From CAZUVM01 sp964623885 (GTDB lineage Bacteria > Verrucomicrobiota > Verrucomicrobiia > Limisphaerales > UBA8199), in NCBI GenBank assembly GCA_964623885.1, contig CAZUVM010000163.1:1-31399 (forward strand): DNA of 31,399 bases, read 5' to 3'. This document shows positions 1 to 7,518 of the stretch, piece by piece. The notes under the pieces are model-generated. The model saw nothing but the letters and a program-made list of their open reading frames with translations, made no database searches and had not been told where the DNA came from. Both the position numbers and the translations under genes were made by a program. Position 1 is the stretch's first letter. Every line of letters starts with the position of its first letter.

Positions 1-347
1 GCTCGCCAGCCGCCCCCCTGCTCGTTTTAGCTCGCTTCGGATCCAGCAAACAGTTAACCAAAAACAAGAGCCACTGGGTAACACCCTTTTGGCACAACGA
101 TACCCCTCCTCGGGTAACAGTTACTTTTGGCGCACGGCGCCTGTTCCTCGCGGAGTAAATATCTTCCAACGTTCAGGCATAGTTGGAGTGGCGCCATTTA
201 CTGTCCCGCAAATGGACATCTTCAAATGCCATCCTCTGAATACCCTCGGTCTTTAGTGAGCCGTTTGGTGGCTTAACACCTGCTGTCTCCAAACTTTCAA
301 AGCCTGGCGCGTGGGACGGTGGGTGCCGGGTAGCACATTTGCCGCAC
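1..347. other. Left-edge region without a recognisable gene
   Basis: No reading frame here has protein-like composition that I can recognise on either strand, and nothing resembles a tRNA. The only visible structure is a loose pair of direct repeats: GGGTAACA at 76-83 and again at 112-119, each followed a few bases later by a TTTTGGC stretch. The segment may be the downstream flank of a gene outside the window plus the promoter region of the small gene that follows. Confidence 0.4.
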
Positions 348-530
348 ATGACTGCAGAAAACTTGATTCGGTTGCTCGAGGAGATGATGGACCTCAAGAT
401 CCAGAATTACGCCCAATCGCACTTGAAGCTCACGCCGGAATTGGCACAGCTCCTCTATGCCAAACGCGAGACGGATCGGCGGCGTTTGGAGCAGATCCGC
501 TCGGAACTAGTCAGATTCCTCCAGACCTGA
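348..530 (+). CDS. Small hypothetical protein, helical
   Basis: A 60-residue product beginning MTAENLIRLLEEMMDLK, with an in-frame ATG three codons upstream (339) as an alternative start. Its composition is strongly helical and charged (regular spacing of Leu, Glu, Arg, Lys), which fits a short two-helix or coiled-coil protein, and it has no signal peptide, membrane segment or cysteine. I do not recognise a family. It lies 165 bases upstream of the ferritin-like gene on the same strand. The protein-like composition, rather than homology, is the reason for calling it. It could be a chance frame. Confidence 0.5.
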   Translation: MTAENLIRLLEEMMDLKIQNYAQSHLKLTPELAQLLYAKRETDRRRLEQIRSELVRFLQT

Positions 531-695
531 ACATCAAGTCCATGCTGGAGCGGAACTATTTGTAATGGGGTGATACCCGCAAAGCAGGTTCCTCTTCTTC
601 GGCCCTCCAGCAGGTTGAAGTCGCTGCCGATTTCTGCGAAGTTCTCTTACCAGGCTGTGCCGGCTCGATTGCCGGTCCAGCCGGCAAAGGAGAAT

Positions 696-1163
696 ATGAG
701 TACAGCCGTCTTAACTGAATATGGAAAGATTACTCGCGAAGAAATGGTCGATTTGCTGAATGAGGACCTCGCGCGTGAGTATCAGGCGATTATCGCCTAT
801 ACGGTCTACAGTCAGATTCTGAAGGGTGCTGCCTATTTGGATATTGCCGCCGAATTGGAGCAGCATGCCACGGAGGAGTTGAGTCATGCCTTAAAGCTGT
901 CCCGTCAGATCGACTACCTTGGCGGCCAGCCGACGGTGCGTCCTAATGACGTAAAACTGTCCAACGATCCACGCGAGCTGTTGCGGTTCGATCTCGAAAA
1001 CGAGCGTGTAACAATTCAGAATTATCGGGAGCGCATCCGACAGGCCGATGCCATGGGCGAGTTCGCGTTGGGCGAGGTGTTGCGCGGAATTATCGTTCAG
1101 GAGCAGGAACATTTGCTGGATCTTGCCGATGCCCTGGGCATCCAGGCGCCTGAGATCGACTAA
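696..1163 (+). CDS. Ferritin-like (bacterioferritin-type) iron protein
   Basis: A 155-residue four-helix protein of the ferritin/bacterioferritin superfamily, which oxidises Fe(II) at a di-iron centre and stores or detoxifies iron in the cytoplasm. The di-iron ligand pattern is visible: Glu28 in LAREYQA, E61-x2-H64 in EELSHA, Glu103 in ENERV, and E136-x2-H139 in QEQEHL, which is the normal E, ExxH, E, ExxH order. The start at 696 is chosen over the upstream in-frame ATG at 570 because an AAAGGAGA ribosome-binding site sits just before it and the extra 42 residues look non-coding. The length is near that of bacterioferritins (about 155-160). I cannot tell whether it assembles into a cage or binds haem; no obvious Met haem ligand in the usual place was identified. 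Confidence 0.85.
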   Translation: MSTAVLTEYGKITREEMVDLLNEDLAREYQAIIAYTVYSQILKGAAYLDIAAELEQHATEELSHALKLSRQIDYLGGQPTVRPNDVKLSNDPRELLRFDLENERVTIQNYRERIRQADAMGEFALGEVLRGIIVQEQEHLLDLADALGIQAPEID

Positions 1164-1211
1164 AACCCTAGCCGCGGGCCTCCCGAAGCGTCCGGACATC
1201 GCCCACCCGTG

Positions 1212-1333
1212 GCGCAGGCCTCCGAGCCTGCTGTATCGCCGACCTCCGAGTCGGCCAGAGCTGGATAACAGCGTCTGCTTCAGGGGTTCGCAGGCCGGGA
1301 AGCCTGCGATAAGGCAGGCTCGGAGGCCTGCGC
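1212..1333. repeat. Four-hairpin composite palindrome
   Basis: The two ends are a perfect 20-nt inverted repeat (1212-1231 against 1314-1333). Inside, four small hairpins follow each other, each with a 6-nt loop: GCAGGC-CTCCGA-GCCTGC (1214-1231), GCCGAC-CTCCGA-GTCGGC (1238-1255), CGCAGGC-CGGGAA-GCCTGCG (1289-1308) and GCAGGC-TCGGAG-GCCTGC (1314-1331). It lies between the convergent ferritin-like and ymdB-like genes. The arrangement resembles REP/BIME-type palindromic units of bacterial chromosomes; the family itself I cannot name. Confidence 0.9.
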
Positions 1334-1348
1334 TACAGAACTTTTGCT

Positions 1349-2137
1349 CTAAGTTCCGTTCAGCGGTTCCGAAACCCGCTGGATCTTCACTGCTTTGCCG
1401 CTTTGCTCCTCGATGTCGATCAAGGCGCCTTGCAGCATGATCCGCCCTTTGGCGACTTCGAAGCGCTGTGGCATATTCGTCATGAAGCGCTTGATGATCG
1501 GCCCGGTTTCGCGTCCAATAATGCTGTCATGCGGACCGGTGAACCCGGCGTCGCACAGAAAAGCTGTGCCCTTGGGGAAAACCTGTTCGTCGGCCGTCTG
1601 CACATGCGTGTGTGTGCCGACCAGGGCACTGATCTGGCCATCCAGCAAACGCGCCAGCGCCATCTTCTCGGAAGTCGCCTCGGCGTGAAAATCAATGAAT
1701 ACGACTTGCGTGGTGCGGCGCAGTTTCTCCACTTCCGTCAATGCCATCGGAAACGGGTTTTCCAATGCAGCCATAAACGTGCGCCCCTGCAAATTAACGA
1801 TTCCCACCGACGCGCGGCTGGGAGTCTCAACTACCGTGCTGCCGTGTCCCGGCGTGCCCGGCGGATAATTAAGCGGACGTAAAAAACGCGGCTCGCGATC
1901 CAGCAATTCATACACCTCCTTTTGATCCCAAACGTGATCCCCGCTGGTGATTACATCCACCCCGGCCGAGAAAAGCTCCTCGGCTGTTTTCACGGTAATG
2001 CCTGACCCTCCGGCGGCGTTTTCTCCATTGGCAATAACCAAATCGACGTGATGGGCTTCGCGAATCTTTGGGACCAGTTCCTTTACCGCCCGCCGGCCGG
2101 GCTGACCCACCACATCCCCTATGAAGAGCAATTTCAC
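1349..2137 (-). CDS. ymdB: YmdB-family metallophosphoesterase
   Basis: A 262-residue protein of the YmdB/TIGR00282 calcineurin-like phosphoesterase family; the Bacillus member hydrolyses 2',3'- and 3',5'-cyclic nucleotides and affects biofilm and motility decisions. The metal-binding motifs are all present: IGDVVG at residues 6-11 (Asp8), NGENAAGG near 37-44, SGDHVWD near 65-71, the FHAEATSEK block near 150 and GTHTHVQTADE near 173-183. It starts with GTG. The gene follows the pseudopilin gene on the same strand with a 60-base gap, so co-transcription is possible but not proven. The length matches the family, with nothing missing. Confidence 0.9.
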   Translation of the reverse strand: MKLLFIGDVVGQPGRRAVKELVPKIREAHHVDLVIANGENAAGGSGITVKTAEELFSAGVDVITSGDHVWDQKEVYELLDREPRFLRPLNYPPGTPGHGSTVVETPSRASVGIVNLQGRTFMAALENPFPMALTEVEKLRRTTQVVFIDFHAEATSEKMALARLLDGQISALVGTHTHVQTADEQVFPKGTAFLCDAGFTGPHDSIIGRETGPIIKRFMTNMPQRFEVAKGRIMLQGALIDIEEQSGKAVKIQRVSEPLNGT

Positions 2138-2196
2138 AGCGCCACAGTAATGCCCCGTGGTCGAGCGGCAAGCTCTATTGGTTTTTCAAACCGCTC

Positions 2197-3063
2197 TCAA
2201 TCTCCGGCCCGCATCGTCCACATCCCACGGGGCGCGTTTGTCGTGCCGGTGCCGACGGTCTCGGTGATCTTCAAAGTTTGAACGTGGTTATCGTGAAACA
2301 GGTAATTGAACCGACCGGCGTGCAGGCCATACGACACGGAACCGTAGTTGTATTGCGAGGAACCGATTTGAAAACAGTCCGGCGTCAAACCGGGAAAATT
2401 CACGCCGGAGTTGACCGGGCCGGCGCAGAAAGACGGCCAATCGTTTCCGGCCATGTTTTCGCCGTTGGGCAGTTCGGTGAGCAGAATGGTGCCGGAATTG
2501 TCCTGGACCGCGCTTGTCTTGTAGCCCGGTGGATCCCAGGGCGGGACCGATCCGTTATTGTGCTTGATATAAAGCCCGACGCCGAAACTCGGCGGCGGCA
2601 TCGCGCCACCGGCGTCCAGGTCCATGAAGCCCCCAAAGTTCATTGAATAGGAGCGCCGCGCGGCAAATGCGCCCCAGGCAATTGAAACCTCGATCTTATC
2701 CGCCGGACATTTCAGTACCTTCGGCACTTTTTCCGGGTTCGTTATGCCGAGGATTAAATCATCGTCCGAATCAACCCCGCCGATGTAGCGGTGGATATAG
2801 TCGTCCCAGGTAATCTGGTATTGATAGTCCCCCGTGCGATACACCGCGGGCAGGTGAGTGTTTTGGTCGTTGGCAAACAGGCTGATACCCAGTCCCTGTT
2901 GCCGCAGTTGGGAGGCGCACTGCAGCCGCTGCGCCCGGATTTTTGCTTTGGACAAGGCCGGCAAAAGCATGGCGGCCAGAATCGCGATGATAGCAATCAC
3001 CACCAGCAATTCAATTAGGGTAAACGCCTGGCAAGGCTTGCGACTCTGAGTTGGCCGGGTCAT
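2197..3063 (-). CDS. Type II secretion-like pseudopilin with H-X9-D signature
   Basis: A 288-residue exported protein with a class III prepilin leader: a short basic N-terminus (MTRPTQSRKPCQA), then FTLIELLVVIAIIAILAAML with the conserved Glu at mature position 5. It should be cleaved and N-methylated by a prepilin peptidase and anchored in the inner membrane. The C-terminal HAGRFNYLFHDN matches the H-X9-DG domain that marks pseudopilin-like proteins expanded in Verrucomicrobiota, Planctomycetota and Lentisphaerota, except that Asn replaces the usual Gly. No secretion machinery is nearby, so it is probably one of many dispersed copies. The substrate or partner is unknown. Confidence 0.9.
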   Translation of the reverse strand: MTRPTQSRKPCQAFTLIELLVVIAIIAILAAMLLPALSKAKIRAQRLQCASQLRQQGLGISLFANDQNTHLPAVYRTGDYQYQITWDDYIHRYIGGVDSDDDLILGITNPEKVPKVLKCPADKIEVSIAWGAFAARRSYSMNFGGFMDLDAGGAMPPPSFGVGLYIKHNNGSVPPWDPPGYKTSAVQDNSGTILLTELPNGENMAGNDWPSFCAGPVNSGVNFPGLTPDCFQIGSSQYNYGSVSYGLHAGRFNYLFHDNHVQTLKITETVGTGTTNAPRGMWTMRAGD

Positions 3064-3215
3064 AGGTTGATGGATCAGCCACCATCAAATTAGCTTATCT
3101 GTGTATCTGAACAATGTCATCAAAATGGTGGACAATCGTTGCCGGTTGTTCGCCGTTGCCGAGTTTGCTGGCTGTTGATGGACGTCGTGGTTCCGGTTTG
3201 ATAACCTGCACTCGT

Positions 3216-3632
3216 ATGAGCGGATTTCCTGTCGTCCCTGAAAAGCAGGCGCAACTGGCGCAACGCATGGCTGCGCTCGGCGTCCGTGAAAGTGACCTCG
3301 AGGAAACTTTCGTCCGCTCCGGCGGGCACGGCGGCCAAAACGTGAACAAAACCTCCACCTGCGTGATGTTGTTGCATCGGCCTACCGGGTTACAAGTGAA
3401 GTGCCAGGAGACCCGCCAACAAGGCCTCAATCGTTTCATCGCCCGCAGGCTGCTTCTCGACAAGTTGGAAGCGCAACGCCGCGGCTACGTGGCGGCCGAA
3501 CGCGCGCGTATCGAGAAGATACGACGGCAAAAACGCCGGCGCAGCCGCCGCGCTAAACAGCGTTTGCTCGCGGACAAGTCGCACCATGCAGCGAAGAAAG
3601 ATTCTCGCCGGGACGTGCGCATGGACGACTGA
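3216..3632 (+). CDS. Standalone release-factor-like GGQ protein
   Basis: A 138-residue protein consisting of a class I peptide-release-factor catalytic domain without codon-recognition domains. The catalytic block SGGHGGQNVNKTST spans residues 35-48, with the GGQ at 39-41. A Lys/Arg-rich helix and tail follow (roughly 95-133, including KIRRQKRRRSRRAKQR), as in ArfB/YaeJ and mitochondrial C12orf65-type proteins, where the basic tail enters the empty mRNA channel of stalled ribosomes. The inferred role is release of peptides from stalled ribosomes. ATG 3216 is preferred; an in-frame GTG or ATG further upstream would add about 34 poorly conserved-looking residues. Whether it is ArfB proper or the related 'release factor-like' group cannot be settled here. 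Confidence 0.85.
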   Translation: MSGFPVVPEKQAQLAQRMAALGVRESDLEETFVRSGGHGGQNVNKTSTCVMLLHRPTGLQVKCQETRQQGLNRFIARRLLLDKLEAQRRGYVAAERARIEKIRRQKRRRSRRAKQRLLADKSHHAAKKDSRRDVRMDD

Positions 3633-3653
3633 AGGTTTAGCGGCATCAGATTT

Positions 3654-3675
3654 GGGACGCCGAGGACGGCGTCCC
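3654..3675. repeat. Single hairpin, 8-bp stem with 6-nt loop
   Basis: GGGACGCC-GAGGAC-GGCGTCCC is a perfect palindromic unit just after the release-factor-like gene. The stem plus 6-nt loop design matches the modules in the composite palindromes at 1212-1333 and 6407-6557. It has no following T run, so it is not a canonical intrinsic terminator. Confidence 0.7.
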
Positions 3676-3835
3676 TACCATTCTCTACCGTTCGCGTTTC
3701 CACCGATCCGCAATTGCTGCTTGTCAATGTGTTCTTACGGCGGTAGCCTAAACCCGTCCCGCGAGCTTATCCGTCCGGCACGGGGCTCGCAGGCGTTTTG
3801 CGCGCCAATTGACCGCGCCCGATACAACCCTGCCT

Positions 3836-4789
3836 ATGACGAAGACGGCGAAAGCGACGGTGGAAACCCGGGCGGAGCTTGCCGCAGCCACGTCGATGGA
3901 AGAGTTCACCGGAACCATTCATCCAGTCATCATTTATCCATTCAAGCAACCGGCGGATTATTCCGATCTGGAAGCACTCTACGGTTGGGTGAGTGGCTTG
4001 GCCGACGATTCCGACCGTTATGCCCGGCCGCTTACGGTTATGGACCGGAAGACTTATTTTTCCAACCGGCAGAATCGGACCTTTCTGGATTTCCGCAAAG
4101 GCACGGTCGCGAAACACTGCGAGATTTTGGATGGCTGGTATGTGGATACATGCCAGATGTGGTATGCGGGCCTGGGAGCGGCGTTTGAGAGAGGTTCGAA
4201 GGAGGATGTGTACTGGCTGATCCCGGGCGATTTCAATTACGGCACGCCGGTTGGACAACGGGTTCTCGGCGGTCTGCACGATTTGCCGGAAATCATTCTG
4301 GAATTGGACCAGGACCTTTGCATTGGCGAAATTGCCGCCGATCACGCCAATCCGAAGCAATTAATTGACACCTACGGCACGTTCGCTTTGCTCTACAATT
4401 GGTTTCCCGTTGAGTCGCAGGAAATCCGGCAATTCACCGAGCGGCCGCGCTCGGAATTCTTTGCCATCAGCCACAATTTCCTCGGCGAAGTGCTGAGCCA
4501 ACGTTGGTACCCCTATGAACAAACGGTGGTGATGCTGCTGCAGGCGGTGTTTACAAAAAAGCGCATCAGCCGATTCTTTGTCGGGCATGTTTCCGACCTG
4601 CCGCACGGGAAAGAATCGGTCGCTTCGGCGATTCAACAGGTCGAGCGCGCCGAGCGGGTGCTCAAAGCGCTGTGGCGCGAGAGGAACCAGTCGCGCAAAG
4701 GATGGATCGAACAGTACCGGGCGCTGGAAGCGAAGTCCGAGCAGGTGCGCCGGACGGCTCTGACTGTGCTCGAAAACTTGCTGGCCTGA
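3836..4789 (+). CDS. Conserved-looking protein of unknown function
   Basis: A soluble protein of about 317 residues that I do not recognise. It is rich in aromatic residues and has distinctive segments such as YWLIPGDFNYGTPVGQRV, LDQDLCIGEIAADHANP and TYGTFALLYNWFP in the middle, with RWYPYEQTVVMLLQAVF further on, and a basic helical C-terminus (roughly the last 60 residues). There is no signal peptide or membrane segment. The compact GDFNYG and DQD segments could belong to a nucleotide-sugar-binding fold, but that is a weak guess. ATG 3836 is chosen; an ATG at 3809 in frame is the alternative, and neither has a good ribosome-binding site. The small CBM48-like gene follows after about 100 bases on the same strand. 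Confidence 0.75.
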   Translation: MTKTAKATVETRAELAAATSMEEFTGTIHPVIIYPFKQPADYSDLEALYGWVSGLADDSDRYARPLTVMDRKTYFSNRQNRTFLDFRKGTVAKHCEILDGWYVDTCQMWYAGLGAAFERGSKEDVYWLIPGDFNYGTPVGQRVLGGLHDLPEIILELDQDLCIGEIAADHANPKQLIDTYGTFALLYNWFPVESQEIRQFTERPRSEFFAISHNFLGEVLSQRWYPYEQTVVMLLQAVFTKKRISRFFVGHVSDLPHGKESVASAIQQVERAERVLKALWRERNQSRKGWIEQYRALEAKSEQVRRTALTVLENLLA

Positions 4790-4893
4790 TAAGCCAGGGT
4801 GGATTCGGACTTGAACTTTCTCGCCATCGCCCTGAACTTGGGCGTGGAGTTCGGTGGCGTTTGATCGCTTGAGCTTCCCGGTTGAGAATTTGT

Positions 4894-5178
4894 ATGCGCT
4901 CGCTGAATTACCAGAAGCCGCTTCGTGCGATCAATTTTATCTGCCATGCGCCCCAGGCCAGGGCAGTCAGCCTCGTGGGCGATTTCAATCAATGGAACCC
5001 GGCGTCGAATCCGATGCGTCAAATGCCGGATCATTCCTGGCTGCTGAATGTTGAGCTCAAGCACGGCCATCATCGCTACGCCTTTCTCGTCGATGGCGTG
5101 CTCACCCTGGACCCGCACGCGCAGGGAATTACGCGGAACGACAAAGGCGAACGCGTCTCGTTGATCCCCGTAAGTTAA
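4894..5178 (+). CDS. Single-domain CBM48/AMPK-like glycogen-binding protein
   Basis: A 94-residue protein that is essentially one isoamylase-N/AMPK-beta type carbohydrate-binding domain. The hallmark VSLVGDFNQWNP sits near residues 25-36, followed by the W-x-V-E-L segment and HHRYAFLVDGVLTLDP near 57-72. Such domains bind alpha-glucans (glycogen or starch). There is no catalytic domain and no signal peptide, so it should act in the cytoplasm, perhaps by targeting a partner to glycogen. ATG 4894 is preferred over the in-frame TTG four codons upstream. The unknown gene just upstream is a possible partner, on position alone. Confidence 0.8.
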   Translation: MRSLNYQKPLRAINFICHAPQARAVSLVGDFNQWNPASNPMRQMPDHSWLLNVELKHGHHRYAFLVDGVLTLDPHAQGITRNDKGERVSLIPVS

Positions 5179-5201
5179 TCCGCTGCGTTGCCTGGCGTCC
5201 T

Positions 5202-6185
5202 TCACAGCAACGCTGCCGCCAGGCCGAAGTAACAAAGCAACGTAAACACGTCCGTTACCGCCAGCGTGACCGGACCGGCCGCGATTCGCGGGTCCAGCTT
5301 TAACCAGTGCAGAACGGCCGGCACCAGGAGCCCGAACAGGCACGCACCAAAAAGGGCCACCGCGATGCTGCCACCGATGACGAATGCCGCCGCCCCGATG
5401 CCGCGCCATACGCAGATCACCAGCACGACCACGGCGCCGCAGGCCGGTCCCAGCAGTAACGCGGTCGCAGCTTCGTGGCCTAGCGCCCGCAACAGCCATT
5501 GCCAGGACGGTGTCGCCGACCGTAGCGCTTGCACAGCCAGAGCCATGGATTGGATGCTCACGCTTTCTCCGAGCGCCAGTACCAGGGTTAGGAAAAAAGC
5601 AAGAACCAGGCTTTTGGCAATCGTTGTTGCAAACGCGCTCGCCAGCAACGCGCAAACCGTCCCGCTCCCAATTGTTGCCAGCAGCCACGGGTAGCGCAGC
5701 CGAAACGCCCGACTCGGCGTCGCGGATCGCACTTGCGAAATCCGGAAGCCCAGCGTCTCGAAAACGTCGTCGGTCCGTTCCCGTTCGTTGATGTCCAACA
5801 CTTCGTCCGTGAACAGGCCGACGTCCACGATGCCGATGATCCGTCTTTGCTCGTCCACCACTGGAATGGCCAAAAACCGGTGCATCACAAACAATTCGCA
5901 CGCCTCCAGAATAGTGGCGGTGTGCGGCAGCGCCACCACGCGTTTCATCATCAGTGATCCGAGCCGCGTTTCCAACGGTGCTGTCAGCAAGATTCGCGTG
6001 GGCACGACGCCCAGCAGCGTCTCCTTTTCGTCAACGACGTAGAAATAAATCACCTTTTCGCCCACGCCCTGCTGGCGAATCGCATCCAGCGCCTGTTGAA
6101 TCGTAAAATCTTCCCGCAATTCGGGAAAATCCTTACGTGCATACGAAATCACGGGCTGGTTCAAATGTTCGAGGTCCTGCGGCAT
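5202..6185 (-). CDS. MgtE-like divalent-cation transporter lacking the N domain
   Basis: A 327-residue membrane protein with two CBS domains (about residues 20-70 and 75-130) followed by about five transmembrane helices (about 168-188, 193-212, 240-260, 266-290, 303-327). This is the CBS-plus-pore order of MgtE magnesium channels. The last helix keeps the family signature as DPRIAAGPVTLAVTDV, including the pore Asp312. The N-terminal superhelical N domain (about 130 residues) of MgtE is absent, and the conserved GNxGxQS-type segment appears as GESVSIQSMALAVQALR. Known full-length MgtE uses the N and CBS domains as a Mg2+ sensor, so gating here may differ. Mg2+ or Co2+ import is the likely activity; the exact ion is uncertain. 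Confidence 0.8.
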   Translation of the reverse strand: MPQDLEHLNQPVISYARKDFPELREDFTIQQALDAIRQQGVGEKVIYFYVVDEKETLLGVVPTRILLTAPLETRLGSLMMKRVVALPHTATILEACELFVMHRFLAIPVVDEQRRIIGIVDVGLFTDEVLDINERERTDDVFETLGFRISQVRSATPSRAFRLRYPWLLATIGSGTVCALLASAFATTIAKSLVLAFFLTLVLALGESVSIQSMALAVQALRSATPSWQWLLRALGHEAATALLLGPACGAVVVLVICVWRGIGAAAFVIGGSIAVALFGACLFGLLVPAVLHWLKLDPRIAAGPVTLAVTDVFTLLCYFGLAAALL

Positions 6186-6258
6186 GCCTTGAGCATAGCG
6201 GAAGCCGCTGAGAACCGAAAGCGCAACGCGCTCGCTTCTCTATTCAGAAAATTCTTCC

Positions 6259-6282
6259 ACGCAAAGACGCCAGGACGCAAAG
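6259..6282. repeat. ACGCAAAG 8-nt tandem
   Basis: Three adjacent octamers, ACGCAAAG-ACGCCAGG-ACGCAAAG, where the first and third are identical. Sequences of this style (CGCAAAGACGC...) recur between genes in many environmental bacterial genomes from my general memory; the function is unknown. Confidence 0.5.
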
Positions 6283-6406
6283 AACTGAGAACGATGATTA
6301 ACGCTGAGGGCCGATTCGGTTCGACCAGGAGTAATCAAGCTGTTCCATCCGCAATTTTTCTGGCTTCAATCTTTCTGCATTAGCCGGAACGATGCAGTTG
6401 CCTTCG

Positions 6407-6557
6407 GGGAGCGTGCCCGCCTCGGGCGCTGCCAACCGGCGCCCTCGCCGGTTGGCTCGTATCGGCCCAAGCCTCACCAAATAGTGAGTAAAAATGACGA
6501 AGCGGGAATGCGGTTGGCGGAGGCGCCAACCGCTGCGCCCGAGGCGGGCGCGCTCCC
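6407..6557. repeat. Large composite palindrome
   Basis: The outer arms 6407-6429 and 6535-6557 are a 23-nt inverted repeat with one mismatch. Each arm is itself a small hairpin (GCCCG-CCT-CGGGC on the left). Inside are two further hairpins: an 11-bp stem with a 4-nt loop (6431-6441 with 6446-6456) and an 8-bp stem CGGTTGGC / GCCAACCG with the 6-nt loop GGAGGC (6511-6532). The two inner hairpins share the GCCAACC/GGTTGGC core. The architecture parallels the element at 1212-1333. Confidence 0.9.
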
Positions 6558-6653
6558 TTCTATTGAATCGCGCCGGCTTAGATGTTCCTGCCTGACTCAT
6601 ATCCGATTCGAAAAATCGTTGCCCGTTTTTTGTGCGACGAGTAACGTCTGCGC

Positions 6654-7514
6654 GTGTCCGTGCGTTTGACGATTCTTGGCAGCGGTTCCGCCGGTAACTG
6701 CGCCTTTCTGGAAGCTGGTGAAACTCGCATCCTCATCGATGCCGGATTCAGCCTGCGTCAAATTCGGAAACGATTGGCCGCCATCAGCCGGGTCCCCGAG
6801 AACCTGAGCGGCATCCTTATCACCCACGAACATTCCGATCACGTCCAGGGCCTGACGGCTTTCGGCGCGAAACTTGGAATCCCTATCTATTGCAACCGCC
6901 CAACCAAGGAAGCTCTCGAGTATCAGCTTCGGCTTCAATGCGATTGGCGACTGTTCAGCACTGGCAGCAGCTTTGAAGTCGGCGATATCGCTGTCGATAC
7001 GTTCAGCGTTCCCCACGACGCGCAGGATCCCGTTGGTTTTCTGCTCCGCACCGCTGAGGGGAATGTCGGGTTTTTGACCGATCTCGGCCACGCCACCAAA
7101 CTGGTACTCGAGCGGGTGCGCCCCGCTCATGTGCTCGTTCTCGAAGCCAACCACGACGTAAAAATGCTGCAGGAATGTCCGCACCGGCCGTGGAGCCTTA
7201 AGCAACGCATTCTTGGCCGGCACGGGCATCTCTCGAACGAAGCCGCCGCGGACGCCGCACAGGAAATCATGTCCGCCAATTTGCGCCATTTGTACTTGGG
7301 CCATTTGAGCCGCGAGTGCAACGAGCCTGAATTGGCGCGCCGCGTCATCAGCAATCGCTTGCAGCAATTAGGGGCTTCGCATGTCCGTTTGGAGGTGACG
7401 GCGCAACATGTCCCATGCCCAACCCTGGATCTGCACACACCAGTCGCTCCGCCTTCGGTCCAAACCGTTTTAACGGAGCCACACCTCACCTTGCGTCAGG
7501 TGCCCCTTTGGTGA
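6654..7514 (+). CDS. YycJ/WalJ-like metallo-beta-lactamase-fold hydrolase
   Basis: A 286-residue MBL-fold protein. The start LTILGSGSAGNCAFLEAG resembles the YycJ/WalJ group. The metal motif THEHSDH lies at residues 57-63, with further ligands in VPHDAQDPVGF (near 122), FLTDLGH (near 142) and YLGHLSRECN (near 222). YycJ-type proteins are proposed DNA-end or nuclease-like enzymes linked to cell-wall signalling in Firmicutes; outside that group the role is unclear. It starts with GTG. The RNA methyltransferase gene follows 250 bases later. The last 30 residues, which are Pro/Thr-rich, are a non-conserved tail. Confidence 0.85.
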   Translation: MSVRLTILGSGSAGNCAFLEAGETRILIDAGFSLRQIRKRLAAISRVPENLSGILITHEHSDHVQGLTAFGAKLGIPIYCNRPTKEALEYQLRLQCDWRLFSTGSSFEVGDIAVDTFSVPHDAQDPVGFLLRTAEGNVGFLTDLGHATKLVLERVRPAHVLVLEANHDVKMLQECPHRPWSLKQRILGRHGHLSNEAAADAAQEIMSANLRHLYLGHLSRECNEPELARRVISNRLQQLGASHVRLEVTAQHVPCPTLDLHTPVAPPSVQTVLTEPHLTLRQVPLW

Positions 7515-7518
7515 ACCT

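Larger units (their letters stand above)
6186..6653. other. 468-base intergenic region with repeats
   Basis: This divergent gap holds no convincing gene. It contains an ACGCAAAG-type 8-nt tandem at 6259-6282 and the large composite palindrome at 6407-6557. The promoters for the MgtE-like gene and the MBL-fold gene should lie here, but no clear -35/-10 pair stood out. Confidence 0.6.

Noticed and set aside
173..397. Minus-strand 74-residue frame near the left edge
   Set aside because: It overlaps the small plus-strand gene, and its composition is not protein-like.
4633..5901. Long open frame on the minus strand spanning three genes
   Set aside because: It overlaps the 3' end of the unknown gene, the whole CBM48-like gene and most of the MgtE-like gene, and its product is Arg/Gly-rich and not protein-like.
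6298..6600. Open frames through the composite palindrome
   Set aside because: They consist mostly of repeat sequence and have no ribosome-binding site.
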